Assembly: GCA_026417795.1 (NCBI GenBank) | Contig: JAOACP010000021.1 | Coordinates: forward strand, 1-36,697 | Direction: 5' to 3' | Length of the DNA stretch: 36,697 bases | Source: Thermanaerothrix sp. | Lineage (GTDB): Bacteria; Synergistota; Synergistia; Synergistales; Synergistaceae | In this document: positions 25,060-33,471 of the stretch, one piece after another | Numbering within the stretch: the stretch's first letter is position 1 | How the letters are laid out: every line of letters starts with the position of its first letter | Notes under the pieces: model-generated | Told to the model about the DNA's origin: nothing | The model's input: only the letters and a program-made list of their open reading frames with translations | Databases searched by the model: none | Made by a program: the position numbers and the translations under genes

Positions 25060-26106
25060 TTGGCCTTGTCTTCCGGGGTTGACCGGATGGAGGATGTTTT
25101 TAGGTTCGAGGTTGAGGGGGACCGGCTTTTCTCCGCCGACCACCATGAGATAGTAGGGGGTTGGACGTCGGACGTCTACTTCGTGAAGACCCGGGACGTG
25201 CTGCGGAGCCTTGGCAGGCTGGATGTGGAGGTCTGCGCGGAGGTTTTCGCCCGGGAGGGCGGGGTTTTCTGCGGGGTGGAGGAGGTTCGCCGCCTGTTCC
25301 TCAAGGCAGGTGCTAGGGTTTCCGTGGAGGCCCTTGAGGAGGGGGAGGAGTTCTATCCCCGGGAGGTGGTGATGAGGATCCGGGGCCCCTACGGGGAGTT
25401 TGGGCTTTACGAGACCACCCTTCTTGGGATGTTGTCCAGCGCAAGCGGCTGGGCCACCGCCGCCCGGCGTTGTGTGGAGGCGGCGGGTGGGCTGCCGGTG
25501 CTGTGTTTTGGGGCGAGGCATGTGCACCCCTCATGCGCCCCGGTGATGGAGAGGTCCGCCTTGATAGGGGGCTGTTCCGACGTCAGCTGCATACTTGGGG
25601 CCAAGCTGGGCGGCAGGGAGCCCCGGGGTACGATCCCCCACGCGGCCGTGCTGATAGCCGGCGACACCGTGAAGGTGGCTTTGGCGTACGATAAGGTGCT
25701 TCCGGAGCAGGAGAAGCGCTCCATCCTGGTTGACACCTTCCGGGACGAGGCGGAGGAGGCCCTTTCGGTGGCGGAGGCCTTGAAAGAAAGGCTTTTCGCT
25801 GTTAGACTTGATACTCCCGGGGAGCGAGGGGGAGTTACCCCTGACCTGGTGCGGGAGGTACGTTGCCGGCTTTCCATGGCCGGCTATGGTCATGTAGGGG
25901 TATTCGTGTCCGGTGGGTTGAACCCGGAGCGGATAAGGGTGTTGGCGGAGGCTGGGGCCTCCGGTTTTGGCGTGGGCAGTTACATAGCCCACGGCACGCC
26001 CCGGGACATGACCATGGACATAAAGGAGGTTGATGGGGTCAGCGTGGCCAAGAGGGGCCGGATCCCCGGTGTGACTCCTAATCCCAGGCTTAAGCGCGTG
26101 ATCTAG
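25060..26106 (+). CDS. pncB: Nicotinate phosphoribosyltransferase
   Basis: 348 residues. It converts nicotinate and PRPP to nicotinate mononucleotide in NAD salvage. Recognisable strings are [12 protein letters not shown] near the N-terminus, [52 protein letters not shown] (the conserved R-H pair), [15 protein letters not shown] (GTxPHA, as in the NAPRT family), [11 protein letters not shown], and [13 protein letters not shown] with FGVGSYI (phosphate-binding end). At about 350 residues it is of the shorter archaeal/thermophile type. TTG 25060 has AGGAGG five bases upstream; ATG 25087 is an alternative. No riboswitch or operator is seen before it. Confidence 0.88.
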   Translation: MALSSGVDRMEDVFRFEVEGDRLFSADHHEIVGGWTSDVYFVKTRDVLRSLGRLDVEVCAEVFAREGGVFCGVEEVRRLFLKAGARVSVEALEEGEEFYPREVVMRIRGPYGEFGLYETTLLGMLSSASGWATAARRCVEAAGGLPVLCFGARHVHPSCAPVMERSALIGGCSDVSCILGAKLGGREPRGTIPHAAVLIAGDTVKVALAYDKVLPEQEKRSILVDTFRDEAEEALSVAEALKERLFAVRLDTPGERGGVTPDLVREVRCRLSMAGYGHVGVFVSGGLNPERIRVLAEAGASGFGVGSYIAHGTPRDMTMDIKEVDGVSVAKRGRIPGVTPNPRLKRVI

Positions 26107-26224
26107 CGGGATTTTCGGTCCCTGTCCGCCACCCCCACGGCGGTTATGGAGGGCCGGTTGCCGGTGGGTTGCGCTTTTGAGTAGATATGAAGAAGCTGTC
26201 TTTCCCAGCGAAGGAGGAGAATCC

Positions 26225-26662
26225 ATGATCGGTACCAGATCGTTCATGGCTAAGAAGGAAGCCGTGGAGCGCAAGTGGTATGTGGTGGACGCCACGGACA
26301 AGCATCTGGGTCGTCTTGCGTCCCGGATAGCGTTGGTTCTGTCCGGCAAGCACAGGCCCACCTACACCCCCCATGTGGACACGGGGGATTTCGTGGTGGT
26401 CATAAACGCGGAGAAGGTGGGGCTTACGGGCAAGAAGCGTGAGCAGTCCATGGTTCACCGGTTCAGCGGTTACTCCGGCGGTCTTAAGTCCGTGTCTTAC
26501 GGCAAGATACTGGACCAGAACCCGGAGAAGCTCATCGAGCGGGTAGTCAAGGGGATGCTTCCCAAGAACCGTCTCGGCAGGGCCATGTTCAAGAAGCTTA
26601 AGGTCTACGCGGGTCCCACCCATCCCCACGGGGCCCAGAAGCCTGAGACCTTGGAACTTTAA
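26225..26662 (+). CDS. rplM: 50S ribosomal protein L13
   Basis: 145 residues, full-length L13: [39 protein letters not shown], the [12 protein letters not shown] region, [21 protein letters not shown] and [12 protein letters not shown]. It is an early-assembly 50S protein. ATG 26225 has the strong SD AGGAGGAG; an upstream in-frame GTG/TTG at 26177 is unlikely. A possible promoter, TTGCCG-N18-TAGATA, lies at about 26157-26186. rpsI follows 20 bp downstream in the conserved rplM-rpsI operon. Confidence 0.97.
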   Translation: MIGTRSFMAKKEAVERKWYVVDATDKHLGRLASRIALVLSGKHRPTYTPHVDTGDFVVVINAEKVGLTGKKREQSMVHRFSGYSGGLKSVSYGKILDQNPEKLIERVVKGMLPKNRLGRAMFKKLKVYAGPTHPHGAQKPETLEL

Positions 26663-26682
26663 GGAAGAGGGGGGAATAGAAG

Positions 26683-27081
26683 GTGCAGGCTTCCAACATG
26701 TACTTCTGGGGCACCGGCAGGCGTAAGAACGCGGTGGCCCGCGTTAGGATCCGTCCCGGCCAGGGTTTGATCAAGGTCAACAACCGCGAGATCGGGGACT
26801 ACCTGCCCCGGTTCACCTGGCAGATCCACGCCCTTGAGGCGTTGAAGGTGGCCGGTGTGGAGGGCAAGGTGGACGTTCTGGTGAGGGCCCACGGCGGCGG
26901 CCTTACCGGTCAGGCGGGGGCCATCCGGCTTGGCATAGCCAGGGCCATATTGAAGATGAACCCCCAGGCCCGTCCGGCGTTGAAGAAGGCAGGCCTTCTC
27001 ACCAGGGATCCCAGGATGGTGGAGAGGAAGAAGTTCGGTCAGGCTGGAGCCCGCGCCCGGTTCCAGTACTCCAAGCGTTAA
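26683..27081 (+). CDS. rpsI: 30S ribosomal protein S9
   Basis: 132 residues, full-length S9: FWGTGRRKNAVARVRIRPG, KVNNREIGDYLPR, AHGGGLTGQAGAIRLGIARA, LLTRDPRMVERKKFGQ, and the invariant C-terminal tail ARARFQYSKR that reaches the ribosomal P site. It starts at GTG 26683 after GAGGGGGGAA. It ends the rplM-rpsI operon, with a terminator 42 bp downstream. Confidence 0.97.
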   Translation: MQASNMYFWGTGRRKNAVARVRIRPGQGLIKVNNREIGDYLPRFTWQIHALEALKVAGVEGKVDVLVRAHGGGLTGQAGAIRLGIARAILKMNPQARPALKKAGLLTRDPRMVERKKFGQAGARARFQYSKR

Positions 27082-27123
27082 CGGAGCGGGACCGCGCCGG
27101 TCTTCTCGGTCTTTCGGGTTTTT

Positions 27124-27147
27124 GGGGCCCTTCGGGGCCCCTTTTCT
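27124..27147 (+). terminator. Terminator of the rplM-rpsI operon
   Basis: A perfect 7-bp stem GGGGCCC / GGGCCCC closed by TTCG, followed by TTTTCTT. A preceding GGTTTTT suggests it may also work partly in reverse. Confidence 0.88.
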
Positions 27148-27157
27148 TGGGGGTTGC

Positions 27158-27186
27158 TTGACAGACCGGTCGGTTTGTGGGAACAT
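27158..27186 (+). promoter_or_regulatory. Promoter and likely autorepressor operator of the TetR gene
   Basis: -35 TTGACA (27158-27163), 17-bp spacer, weak -10 GAACAT (27181-27186). The near-palindrome ACAGACCGGTCGGT (27161-27174, centre GACCGGTC) overlaps the -35. TetR-family operators often sit on the -35 like this, so TetR/TolC autoregulation is likely. Confidence 0.6.
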
Positions 27187-27215
27187 CCTCTCGGATTCGG
27201 AAGGGGGAATGGGTT

Positions 27216-27776
27216 TTGGTTTCCGATGCCAGGGATTCCATATTAGACAGCGCAAGGCGCATATTTGCCCTTAGGGGTTACGAAGGGGCCAGCGTGGACG
27301 CCATAGTGAGGTCCGCCAACGTGAGCAAGGGTGCCTTCTACTGGCACTTTCAAGGCAAGTTCGACCTCTTCCAGCGGGTCATGGAGGACGAGGTGGTGAG
27401 GATAGTCTCCTACCTTGGGGAGGGGGTGTCCGACGGGGAGGAGCTGTTGTCCGTGTCCATCCGGAAGGGCGAGGGGTTCCTCAGGATGCTTTGGGAGCAG
27501 AGGGAGTCCTTGTCCCTGTGGTTTGAGCTTCGCCTTCTGGCCCACCGGGAGGTTGAGGGCATGAGGGATCTCGCGGGGACATTGAAGAACAGGATGCTCC
27601 ACGAGATGCGTTCCGTCCTGGGGGAGATCGGCAAGGTCCCCGATGGGTTGGAGGAGGTGCTCTGCGTCTTCTTCGACGGCATCATGTTCAACCTCATGGT
27701 GTGGCTGGACGTGGACCAGGCGGCGGCCCTTTGGAGGCGGGGCTGTGAGGTCATACTGGGGGGGGCGGCAAGGTGA
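27216..27776 (+). CDS. TetR-family transcriptional regulator
   Basis: 186 residues. An N-terminal TetR HTH (about 6-52) reads ILDSARRIFALRGYEGAS, VDAIVRSANVSKGAFYWHF, then KFDLFQRVM. The C-terminal two-thirds is a helical ligand and dimer domain without a recognisable specific motif. TTG 27216 is preferred, as GGGGGAATGG lies about eight bases upstream; the longer frame from 27177 starts inside the promoter. Its stop overlaps the GTG of the TolC gene (GTGA), so it is co-transcribed with and probably controls that efflux gene. Confidence 0.87.
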   Translation: MVSDARDSILDSARRIFALRGYEGASVDAIVRSANVSKGAFYWHFQGKFDLFQRVMEDEVVRIVSYLGEGVSDGEELLSVSIRKGEGFLRMLWEQRESLSLWFELRLLAHREVEGMRDLAGTLKNRMLHEMRSVLGEIGKVPDGLEEVLCVFFDGIMFNLMVWLDVDQAAALWRRGCEVILGGAAR

Positions 27777-29119
27777 GGTTTCGCCAGATGCGGGGTTGTG
27801 CCCCGTCTTTCCTCTTCTCCGTCCTCCTCGTCCTGCTTACGGGTTCCGCGGCATTAGGGGGCACCCTTCGTTTGGAGGATCTGGAGTCAAGGCTCATGTG
27901 TTCCCACCCGGCGGTTAGGGCCCTTGACATGGGGGTTGAGAGGGCCCGGTGGGCTCTGGAGCAGGCCAGGGCGGGGTTGAGTCCAAAGCTGGACGGGGTG
28001 CTTTACGGTTCCAAGGCCCAGGAGGCCTCCAAGGGCAAGGTGTACGACTTCGAAAACCGCCCAATTGGGATAGCCATAACCGGTTACGAGGAGACCTACA
28101 AGGCCTCGTTGGCCTTGTCCTACGTGCTTTACTCCGGCGGGACCCTGACGGGCAAGGTTAAGGCCGCGGAGGCGGCGCTGAAGGCCGCCGAGGCGGATCG
28201 GGAGCGGGCTGTGGAGGGGCTAATGTACCGCCTGAGGGCCAGCTACCTCGCCCTCATAAGATCCCAGGGCAAATCTCAGGTGGCCAGCAAGGTGGTGGAG
28301 CTGTCGGAGGCGTATCTTAACATGGTTCAGGCCTTCTACCGGGTCGGCATGGTGCCCAAGGCGGAGGTGTTGAGGGCCCAGGTGGCCCTCTCCAACGCCA
28401 GGCTGAACCTCATAAGGGCCCAGGGGGCGGTTCAAAGGGCCTACGGCGCCCTGGACAGGGCGGCGGGTTTTAAGGTCCCAAGGGACGCTATGGTTGAGCA
28501 GCCCGTTTTTTCGGTCCCGGAGGAGCTCCCATCGGACCTTGCGGATCTGGCGGCGGAGAGGAGGGCGGAGATCCGCTCTTTGGAGATGTCCTACAGGCAG
28601 GCCAAGGCCCTGGCGGACGCCGCGGCGGGGCAGGACAGGCCGCAGGTGATTTTGAAGGGGGAGGCCTATCGGGTGGACTCCCACTTCTTCCCCTCCGAGA
28701 AGGACGATTATCTGCTTTCCATGACCCTTCAGTGGAGGATGTGGGACGGCGGGGAGAACCGTTCCAAGGCCCGCCAGTCCCTCGCCCTGGCGGAGTCCCT
28801 GCTCTCTAAGGTGGAGGACATGAAGCTGGCCATACGGCAGGAGGCCGTGGACGCCATGGAGTCCCTCCTGGAGGCTAGGGAGCGGGTCAAGGCCGCGGAG
28901 GCCATGGTGGAGCAGGCCACCGAGGACCACCGGATATCCCTCAAGCGCTACGAGGCCCGGGTTGGCACCAACCTGGACGTGATGGACGCCAGGGTGAGGC
29001 TGGAGCAGGCCATGAACGACCTGGTGGACGCCCGGTGCGACCTATTGTCCGCGGAGGCGGCCTTGAGGTACGCCCTGGGGGAGGACGGGTGGAAGAAGCT
29101 GGCGGCGGGCGGACGGTGA
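27773..29119 (+). CDS. TolC-family outer-membrane efflux protein
   Basis: 448 residues. A signal peptide (SFLFSVLLVLLTGSAALGG) is followed by two repeated outer-membrane-efflux-protein halves: a long coiled-coil tunnel (AEAALKAAEADRERAVEGL, LNMVQAFYRVGMVPKAEVLR) and a second copy near the end (ISLKRYEARVGTNLDVMDAR, VRLEQAMNDLVDARCDLLSA). Each has the YRxG.VPKAEVL / YEARVGTNLDV type repeat. It forms a trimeric channel across the outer membrane for export. GTG 27773 overlaps the TetR stop. No RND, ABC or MFP partner lies next to it here, so the pump partner is elsewhere. Confidence 0.9.
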   Translation: MRFRQMRGCAPSFLFSVLLVLLTGSAALGGTLRLEDLESRLMCSHPAVRALDMGVERARWALEQARAGLSPKLDGVLYGSKAQEASKGKVYDFENRPIGIAITGYEETYKASLALSYVLYSGGTLTGKVKAAEAALKAAEADRERAVEGLMYRLRASYLALIRSQGKSQVASKVVELSEAYLNMVQAFYRVGMVPKAEVLRAQVALSNARLNLIRAQGAVQRAYGALDRAAGFKVPRDAMVEQPVFSVPEELPSDLADLAAERRAEIRSLEMSYRQAKALADAAAGQDRPQVILKGEAYRVDSHFFPSEKDDYLLSMTLQWRMWDGGENRSKARQSLALAESLLSKVEDMKLAIRQEAVDAMESLLEARERVKAAEAMVEQATEDHRISLKRYEARVGTNLDVMDARVRLEQAMNDLVDARCDLLSAEAALRYALGEDGWKKLAAGGR

Positions 29120-29138
29120 TTGGAACAGGCCTCTGCCC

Positions 29139-29172
29139 CAGGGACCCGGCGCACCGGGCCCCTGTTTTGTTT
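29139..29172 (+). terminator. Terminator of the tetR-tolC unit
   Basis: An 11-bp stem with one mismatch, CAGGGACCCGG (29139-29149) / CCGGGCCCCTG (29154-29164), with loop CGCA and tail TTTTGTTT. It lies 20 bp after the tolC stop. Confidence 0.9.
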
Positions 29173-29204
29173 CCTATCCCACTTCCATTGTGCCAGTTAA
29201 AGCT

Positions 29205-29325
29205 ACTTGGGGGCTATCCCCCGTAAGCCCAAGGGGAGCTCCTGCGCTTTGTCTCTCCTGCTGACGAGGCTTCTAGGGCCTGGGACGCCCGACTGGTAGC
29301 CCCGGGACTTATTGGGGGCAGGGAT
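29205..29325 (+). ncRNA. Possible structured RNA of unknown type
   Basis: A long-range stem is visible: CCCCC, TAAG and CCC (29218-29230) can pair in register with GGG, CTTA and GGGGG (29304-29318), enclosing about 73 bases with an internal GGGC/GCCC hairpin (29276-29290) and a GGAGCTCC palindrome. A TTTTT run follows at 29328-29332. It matches no RNA family I know (not SRP, 6S, tmRNA or RNase P by eye). It may be a small RNA or just GC-rich spacer. Confidence 0.3.
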
Positions 29326-29465
29326 GGTTTTTCGGAATAAACTTAATTTTCTATTACGGTTTTTGAGTGTTAACATGAACGAAAGACCCCTTGCCCTCAC
29401 GGCGGCGCCGCTTTGGCCGCCGCAGGCGGGGAGTTGTTTTAGAAGATGTAAAACTTAAAAACTTA

Positions 29466-29566
29466 AAGGCCCGGCTGTTTCAGGAAGTCCGGTGGGAATC
29501 CGGCGCAGCCCCGCTACGGTATGGACGGTTATGGCCGTCTAAGCCCGACACTGGCGCCTGGGCCTT
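29466..29566 (+). ncRNA. Cobalamin riboswitch controlling btuB
   Basis: The conserved B12 core is present: GGAAGTCCGGTGGGAATCC followed by GGCGCAGCCCCGCTACGGT, and a B12-box-like GACACTGG near the 3' end. P1 closes as AAGGCCC (29466-29472) with GGGCCTT (29560-29566). A terminator follows before the TonB-dependent receptor, so binding of adenosyl- or methylcobalamin should shut off btuB. Confidence 0.93.
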
Positions 29567-29615
29567 GAGTTGCGTCCACCCCTCGAGGGCGGGGGAGGGC
29601 GCCGTTTTGCGTTTT

Positions 29616-29639
29616 GAGGCCCTCGGGGCCTCTTTTTTT
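29616..29639 (+). terminator. Attenuator terminator of the btuB riboswitch
   Basis: A perfect 7-bp stem GAGGCCC / GGGCCTC with a three-base TCG loop, followed by seven T. It lies 50 bp after the aptamer and 134 bp before the btuB start. It is the expression platform of the cobalamin riboswitch. Confidence 0.9.
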
Positions 29640-29773
29640 GTGCTTGATTTTTGGAACGCCCCTTGAGGGCGTGGGGGAGGTGGGTGATTCGAAAGCGTGA
29701 TCTTGCCTTTTTCGTCTCTTGCGGTCTTCGGTGGTTTGATGTGTATTTTTTGTTTTCCGAAGGAGTGATCCCG

Positions 29774-31657
29774 TTGATTAAGGTTCCGCGTTTGTGGGGC
29801 CCTTTTGGGCGTTTGGGCCTTTCGGCTATGGTTTTAGTCCTGTGGTTGGCTCCCCCCTCGGCCTTTGGAATGGAGGTTCCCGTGGTAGAGGTCACCGGCT
29901 CCCGGCTGGCGGAGGACATGTCGGACCTGCCGTCCCAGGGGTACGTCATAACCTCCGCCGACATGGCCGCCCGGGGCTTTCAGAACCTTCAGGAGGCCCT
30001 GGACTCCCTGCCCGGCGTCACTGGGCTCGTGAACGGCGCCGCCATGGCCCAGTCCAAGGGCATATCCATAAGGGGCATGACCACCGAGACGCTCCTTCTG
30101 GTGGACGGGGTGCCCTTCATGACCTCCAGTTACGGCACCGGGCCGGTGTTGGGAGCCCCCTTTGACTTAAGATCCATACCCCTGAGCTCCGTGGAGAGGG
30201 TGGAGGTGGTTAAGGGGGCTTCCTCCGCCCTTTACGGCTCCCACGGCGCCGCGGGAGTCATAAACGTCATAACCTCCAAGGGGGCCGAAGCTTCCCAAAG
30301 GCCCCTGGAGGTTCGGTTCACCGCCGGTTCCGGCGGTTACCGGGCTGGATCCTTCACCGCCTCCGCCGCATCCCAATCCCTTTGGGTTAGGGCCTCATAT
30401 TCAAGGGAGGATGAGGGGGAGCGGGAGATGAGGCTCAGGAGCAACGGCCTTAAGGACTTCTCAAGGGATTACAGCTCCAACCACTACGGCCTGTCCGTGG
30501 GATCCGCCGAGGGCCGATGGGAGCTCACAAGCCAGTGGGGGGACTACTCGTCCCGCTGGACCTACAACGGTGATGAGAACCGGCAGGAGAACAGCTATTC
30601 CCGGGTGGTCCTCGGGGTGCCCCTGGGGGGACTGAAGCTGAAGGGCTACTACGGTGAATCCGCCAAGAGGGTGTTCGACAGCAGCGGCAGGAGCGACTAC
30701 CGGGACCGGAACATGGGCCTGTCCCTGGAGGGGCGGGGGCGGCTTTGGGGCAACGCCTCCGCCTTCGGCCTGGAGCTTCGGCGGGACGACTCCGACTACC
30801 TCAACGCCGACAACCCCTGGGGCAACAACGACCCCTACGACCTTAAGAGGGACGCGGTCATGGTATACGGCGAGACAACGGTCCCCTTGGGGGATATCAC
30901 CGCGGACCTGGGGCTGAGGTATGAGAGGTGGCATGTGGAGGGCGGCGATAACCAGTCGGAGCTGTCCCCTAAGCTGTCCCTTTACCGGGAGGATGCTGGG
31001 GGCAGGCTTTGGTACCTTTCCGCCGGGAGGTTCTTCGTGATGCCCAGCTTCTTCCAGATTTACATGCCCATGAGGAGTTTCGGGGAGCCGAACTACGACT
31101 TAAGGCCCGAGAAGGGATGGAGCTACGAAGGGGGAGTCAAGGGCAGGGACCGCTCCTGGAGCTTAGGCGTCTTCTATACCCAGGTGGACGACAAGATAAC
31201 CTACCAGTCCGATCCCGTGACTTGGGTAGGAAAGTACGTGAACCTGGACAGGTACCGGGCCTACGGGGTTGAGGGTGGCTTCTCGCTTAAGCTCTCCGAG
31301 GAGTTTTCGTACCGTCAAGGGGCCTCTTGGACCTATGGTGAGGAGTTAAGCGGCGGCGTCTGGCGTAGGTCCCAGGATCCAAGGTGGGACCTTTCGGGCA
31401 CCTTGAGCTGGGCCAAGGGGCCCTGGAGGGCGGACCTTACCGGCCGGTTCTACGGCGACAGGGCCATCCGCAACAACAGCCGCGGGTACTCCGATGAGGA
31501 CATGTTCCTGCTGGACGGCTCGGTGGCCTTCGCCTCCGGCGACCTTTCGGTGAGGGTCGGGGGCCGCAACCTGTTCGACCGGCGGTACGTGCTGGACAAG
31601 GAGGGGTACCTTACCCCGGAGCGTAGGCTTTACATATCCCTGGATGCCAGGTTTTAG
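29774..31657 (+). CDS. btuB: TonB-dependent cobalamin receptor
   Basis: 627 residues, outer membrane. A signal peptide (LGLSAMVLVLWLAPPSAFG) is followed by a TonB-box-like VPVVEVTGSR and a plug domain (about 45-160: LQEALDSLPGVTGLV, ISIRGMTTETLLLVDGVP, ERVEVVKGASSALYG, GVINVIT). A 22-strand barrel ends in RRLYISLDARF, whose terminal Phe is the assembly signal. TTG 29774 follows AGGAG with eight-base spacing; the longer frame from 29651 has no signal-peptide logic. The upstream cobalamin riboswitch and the convergent btuFDC operon assign it to vitamin B12. It converges with tonB, with 19 bp between the stops. Confidence 0.92.
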   Translation: MIKVPRLWGPFGRLGLSAMVLVLWLAPPSAFGMEVPVVEVTGSRLAEDMSDLPSQGYVITSADMAARGFQNLQEALDSLPGVTGLVNGAAMAQSKGISIRGMTTETLLLVDGVPFMTSSYGTGPVLGAPFDLRSIPLSSVERVEVVKGASSALYGSHGAAGVINVITSKGAEASQRPLEVRFTAGSGGYRAGSFTASAASQSLWVRASYSREDEGEREMRLRSNGLKDFSRDYSSNHYGLSVGSAEGRWELTSQWGDYSSRWTYNGDENRQENSYSRVVLGVPLGGLKLKGYYGESAKRVFDSSGRSDYRDRNMGLSLEGRGRLWGNASAFGLELRRDDSDYLNADNPWGNNDPYDLKRDAVMVYGETTVPLGDITADLGLRYERWHVEGGDNQSELSPKLSLYREDAGGRLWYLSAGRFFVMPSFFQIYMPMRSFGEPNYDLRPEKGWSYEGGVKGRDRSWSLGVFYTQVDDKITYQSDPVTWVGKYVNLDRYRAYGVEGGFSLKLSEEFSYRQGASWTYGEELSGGVWRRSQDPRWDLSGTLSWAKGPWRADLTGRFYGDRAIRNNSRGYSDEDMFLLDGSVAFASGDLSVRVGGRNLFDRRYVLDKEGYLTPERRLYISLDARF

Positions 31658-31676
31658 CTTGAAGGGGGCGGGGGTG

Positions 31677-32417
31677 TCAGTCCTTAAGGCTGAATCGGAA
31701 GGGGATTAGTACGGTGCCGCTCAGGTCCTCCTTAAAGCGCCAATCCATGGCGGCCCTTTTGGCCGCTTCGTCAAGGGCTTTGTGGCCGCTGGAGGACCTT
31801 ATCTCCCCCCGCTCCGGGCGTCCTCGGCTCACCCAAAGGCACACCACCACGGTGCCCTCCTCCCCCCTCCGCCGAGAGGAAAGGGGGTAGGGGGGCACCG
31901 ACCTTCTCACCGCCAGGTCCCTCCCGTCCAGCTCTAGGGCCCCTTCGGGGGGATCCGCCGCGCCGGAGGTGGAAGGCGCCTGTGGCCCCATGGGGCCGGT
32001 CTCATCTAGGACGCCCTTCCCGTCCGATTGCCCCGCTGAGAGGGGGGCTTCCGCCTTGGGGCCCCAGTCTTGCGCGTCTTGTAAATTTTGTAAATTAGGT
32101 TTATGGGCGGTTTCCACCCCGGGGGACCTTCCATCTTCGGCTAAGGCATCCTTAGCTTTGCTGTAAGGGGCCCCTTGGACTCCTTGGGGGTGAGCCGCTT
32201 CCTTTGTCCTATGTCCTAGGTCTTCGCCAGGCCCTGGCGGGATGGTTGGCGGCGATTTTGGTGTGAGGGGGGCTTGGGGCTCCATGGCCACCGTTATGGC
32301 CATCCGGCGGCTACGCGTCTCTTCCTTGTAGATCCCCTCACCCAGGGCCCAGGGCAGGGCCCAAAGGGCCGCCCCGTGGAGCCCGAGGGCCAGCGCCGCC
32401 GCCGTGAGGCGTCTCAC
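31677..32417 (-). CDS. tonB: TonB energy transducer
   Basis: 246 residues. One N-terminal membrane anchor (LTAAALALGLHGAALWALPW) is followed by a Pro/Lys/Gly-rich periplasmic spacer (about 45-150) and a C-terminal TonB domain (about 165-246) with VPPYPLSSRRRGEEGTVVV and SSGHKALDEAAKRAAMDWRF. It passes proton-motive energy from ExbB-ExbD to BtuB. It is the last gene of the btuFDC-exbBD operon; its start overlaps the exbD stop (ATGA). The position suggests a dedicated transducer for B12. Confidence 0.92.
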   Translation of the reverse strand: MRRLTAAALALGLHGAALWALPWALGEGIYKEETRSRRMAITVAMEPQAPLTPKSPPTIPPGPGEDLGHRTKEAAHPQGVQGAPYSKAKDALAEDGRSPGVETAHKPNLQNLQDAQDWGPKAEAPLSAGQSDGKGVLDETGPMGPQAPSTSGAADPPEGALELDGRDLAVRRSVPPYPLSSRRRGEEGTVVVCLWVSRGRPERGEIRSSSGHKALDEAAKRAAMDWRFKEDLSGTVLIPFRFSLKD

Positions 32418-32797
32418 CTTGGTTCCTCCGTCAGAAGCCCCACGGAAGTGACCCCAAGGCTCTGAAGGGCCTCAAGGGCCTGGGCAACCCTTCCGTAGGG
32501 GGCGTCCCGGTGCGCCCCGAGCAGGACCTTGCAGCCCTTGCCATTGCCCTTTACGAGATCTTTGAGTCCTTCAAAGGACATGGGGCGGTTGTCCACCCTG
32601 AGGGACCCATCTTTGAGGACCGCCACGGTGATGGTCTTCGTCATCCCCTCCGTCACCGCCGAGCCCTTTCCGCTGGGGAGCAGCACGTCCTTCAGGTTGA
32701 GGCCCGCGAAGGAGGACGTGAGGACGAAGAAGATGATGAGGATGAAGAGCACGTCCAGCAGGGGCGTCATGTCGATATCAGGTCCGTTCCTCCTCAC
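32414..32797 (-). CDS. exbD: ExbD-type biopolymer transport protein
   Basis: 127 residues. One N-terminal membrane span, DMTPLLDVLFILIIFFVL, contains the essential membrane Asp (D15) that carries protons. A periplasmic domain (LLPSGKGSAV, ITVAVLKDGSLRVDN, VLLGAHRDAPYGRVAQALEAL) follows. It works with ExbB and TonB. Both ends overlap neighbours by 4 bp (ATGA with exbB upstream and tonB downstream). Confidence 0.94.
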   Translation of the reverse strand: MRRNGPDIDMTPLLDVLFILIIFFVLTSSFAGLNLKDVLLPSGKGSAVTEGMTKTITVAVLKDGSLRVDNRPMSFEGLKDLVKGNGKGCKVLLGAHRDAPYGRVAQALEALQSLGVTSVGLLTEEPR

Positions 32798-33471
32798 CCC
32801 AAGGACCCCACCTCCATCTTGCCCCCCCTGGGGCGCTGGGCTTGTGCTGGACCCTTGAACCTTGCAAGCACCACCCGGTCCGCCGCCCTGTTCAAGGCCT
32901 CTTCGTACCAGTCGATCATGTGCTGCAGGGCGATGAGCCCCGCCTGGGCGGGTATGGCGCAGGACAGCCCCGCCACGGTGGTGAAGAGGGCCACCCTGAT
33001 GCCCCTTGCCACCAACGAGGAGGCGGCCCCGGAGGAGCCTATGGCGGCGAACATCTGCACCATCCCTATGACGGTTCCCAAGAGGCCCAGCATGGGGGAG
33101 AGGCGGACGGACATCTCAAGCCACCGTAGCCCCTTCTGCTGTCTGAAGACCTCGCCCCTTATGAATACGCTTCCCCCTTCCCTCATGGCCTGAGCCCCAG
33201 CGTCCCAAAGGCCCACCAGTTCCTTGAGGAGATCCTTCAGCGGGCCGTCCTCTTGAAGGCGGAGGGCCTCCTCGGCGCCCCGAAGATCTCCGGAGGAAAG
33301 GGGGGCCAAAAGGGAGTTCAGTAGCCCCTCCGAGGAGGAGAGCTTGTTCCTTATGGACCTCATGAGGAAGAGCCGCTCTAGAAATATCCACGTGCCGCTG
33401 ACCGACAGGGCCAAGATGAGCCACATGATAGGGCCTCCTTCGTTCAGGAACCAAAGGGCGTGCTGCGCCAA
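32794..33471 (-). CDS. exbB: ExbB/MotA/TolQ proton channel family protein
   Basis: 225 residues. Three membrane spans: PIMWLILALSVSGTWIFLER, LSPMLGLLGTVIGMVQMFAA, and VALFTTVAGLSCAIPAQAGL, with the conserved LGLLGTVIGM. It forms the channel with ExbD. A much longer frame reaches 34317 but is antisense or out of frame to btuC. TTG 33471 is chosen because GAGGAGG (33487-33481) sits nine bases upstream and the protein then has normal ExbB length. It lies 77 bp after btuC, with no terminator between them, so it belongs to the same transcript. Confidence 0.92.
   Translation of the reverse strand: MAQHALWFLNEGGPIMWLILALSVSGTWIFLERLFLMRSIRNKLSSSEGLLNSLLAPLSSGDLRGAEEALRLQEDGPLKDLLKELVGLWDAGAQAMREGGSVFIRGEVFRQQKGLRWLEMSVRLSPMLGLLGTVIGMVQMFAAIGSSGAASSLVARGIRVALFTTVAGLSCAIPAQAGLIALQHMIDWYEEALNRAADRVVLARFKGPAQAQRPRGGKMEVGSLG

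Larger units (their letters stand above)
29120..29773 (+). other. 654-bp non-coding region: terminator, structured stretch, B12 riboswitch, attenuator
   Basis: In order: the tolC terminator (29139-29172); a GC-rich, foldable stretch (29205-29325); an A/T-rich stretch; a GGCGGC/GCCGCC hairpin (29400-29421); a weak promoter candidate TTGTTT-N16-TAAAAA (29434-29461); the cobalamin aptamer (29466-29566); its terminator (29616-29639); and the btuB leader with SD AGGAG (29761-29765). A 65-residue minus-strand frame at 29203-29400 looks spurious. Confidence 0.6.

Noticed and set aside
26120-26145. Terminator between pncB and rplM
   Set aside because: CCGCC/GGCGG forms only a 5-bp stem with a C-rich loop and no T tract.
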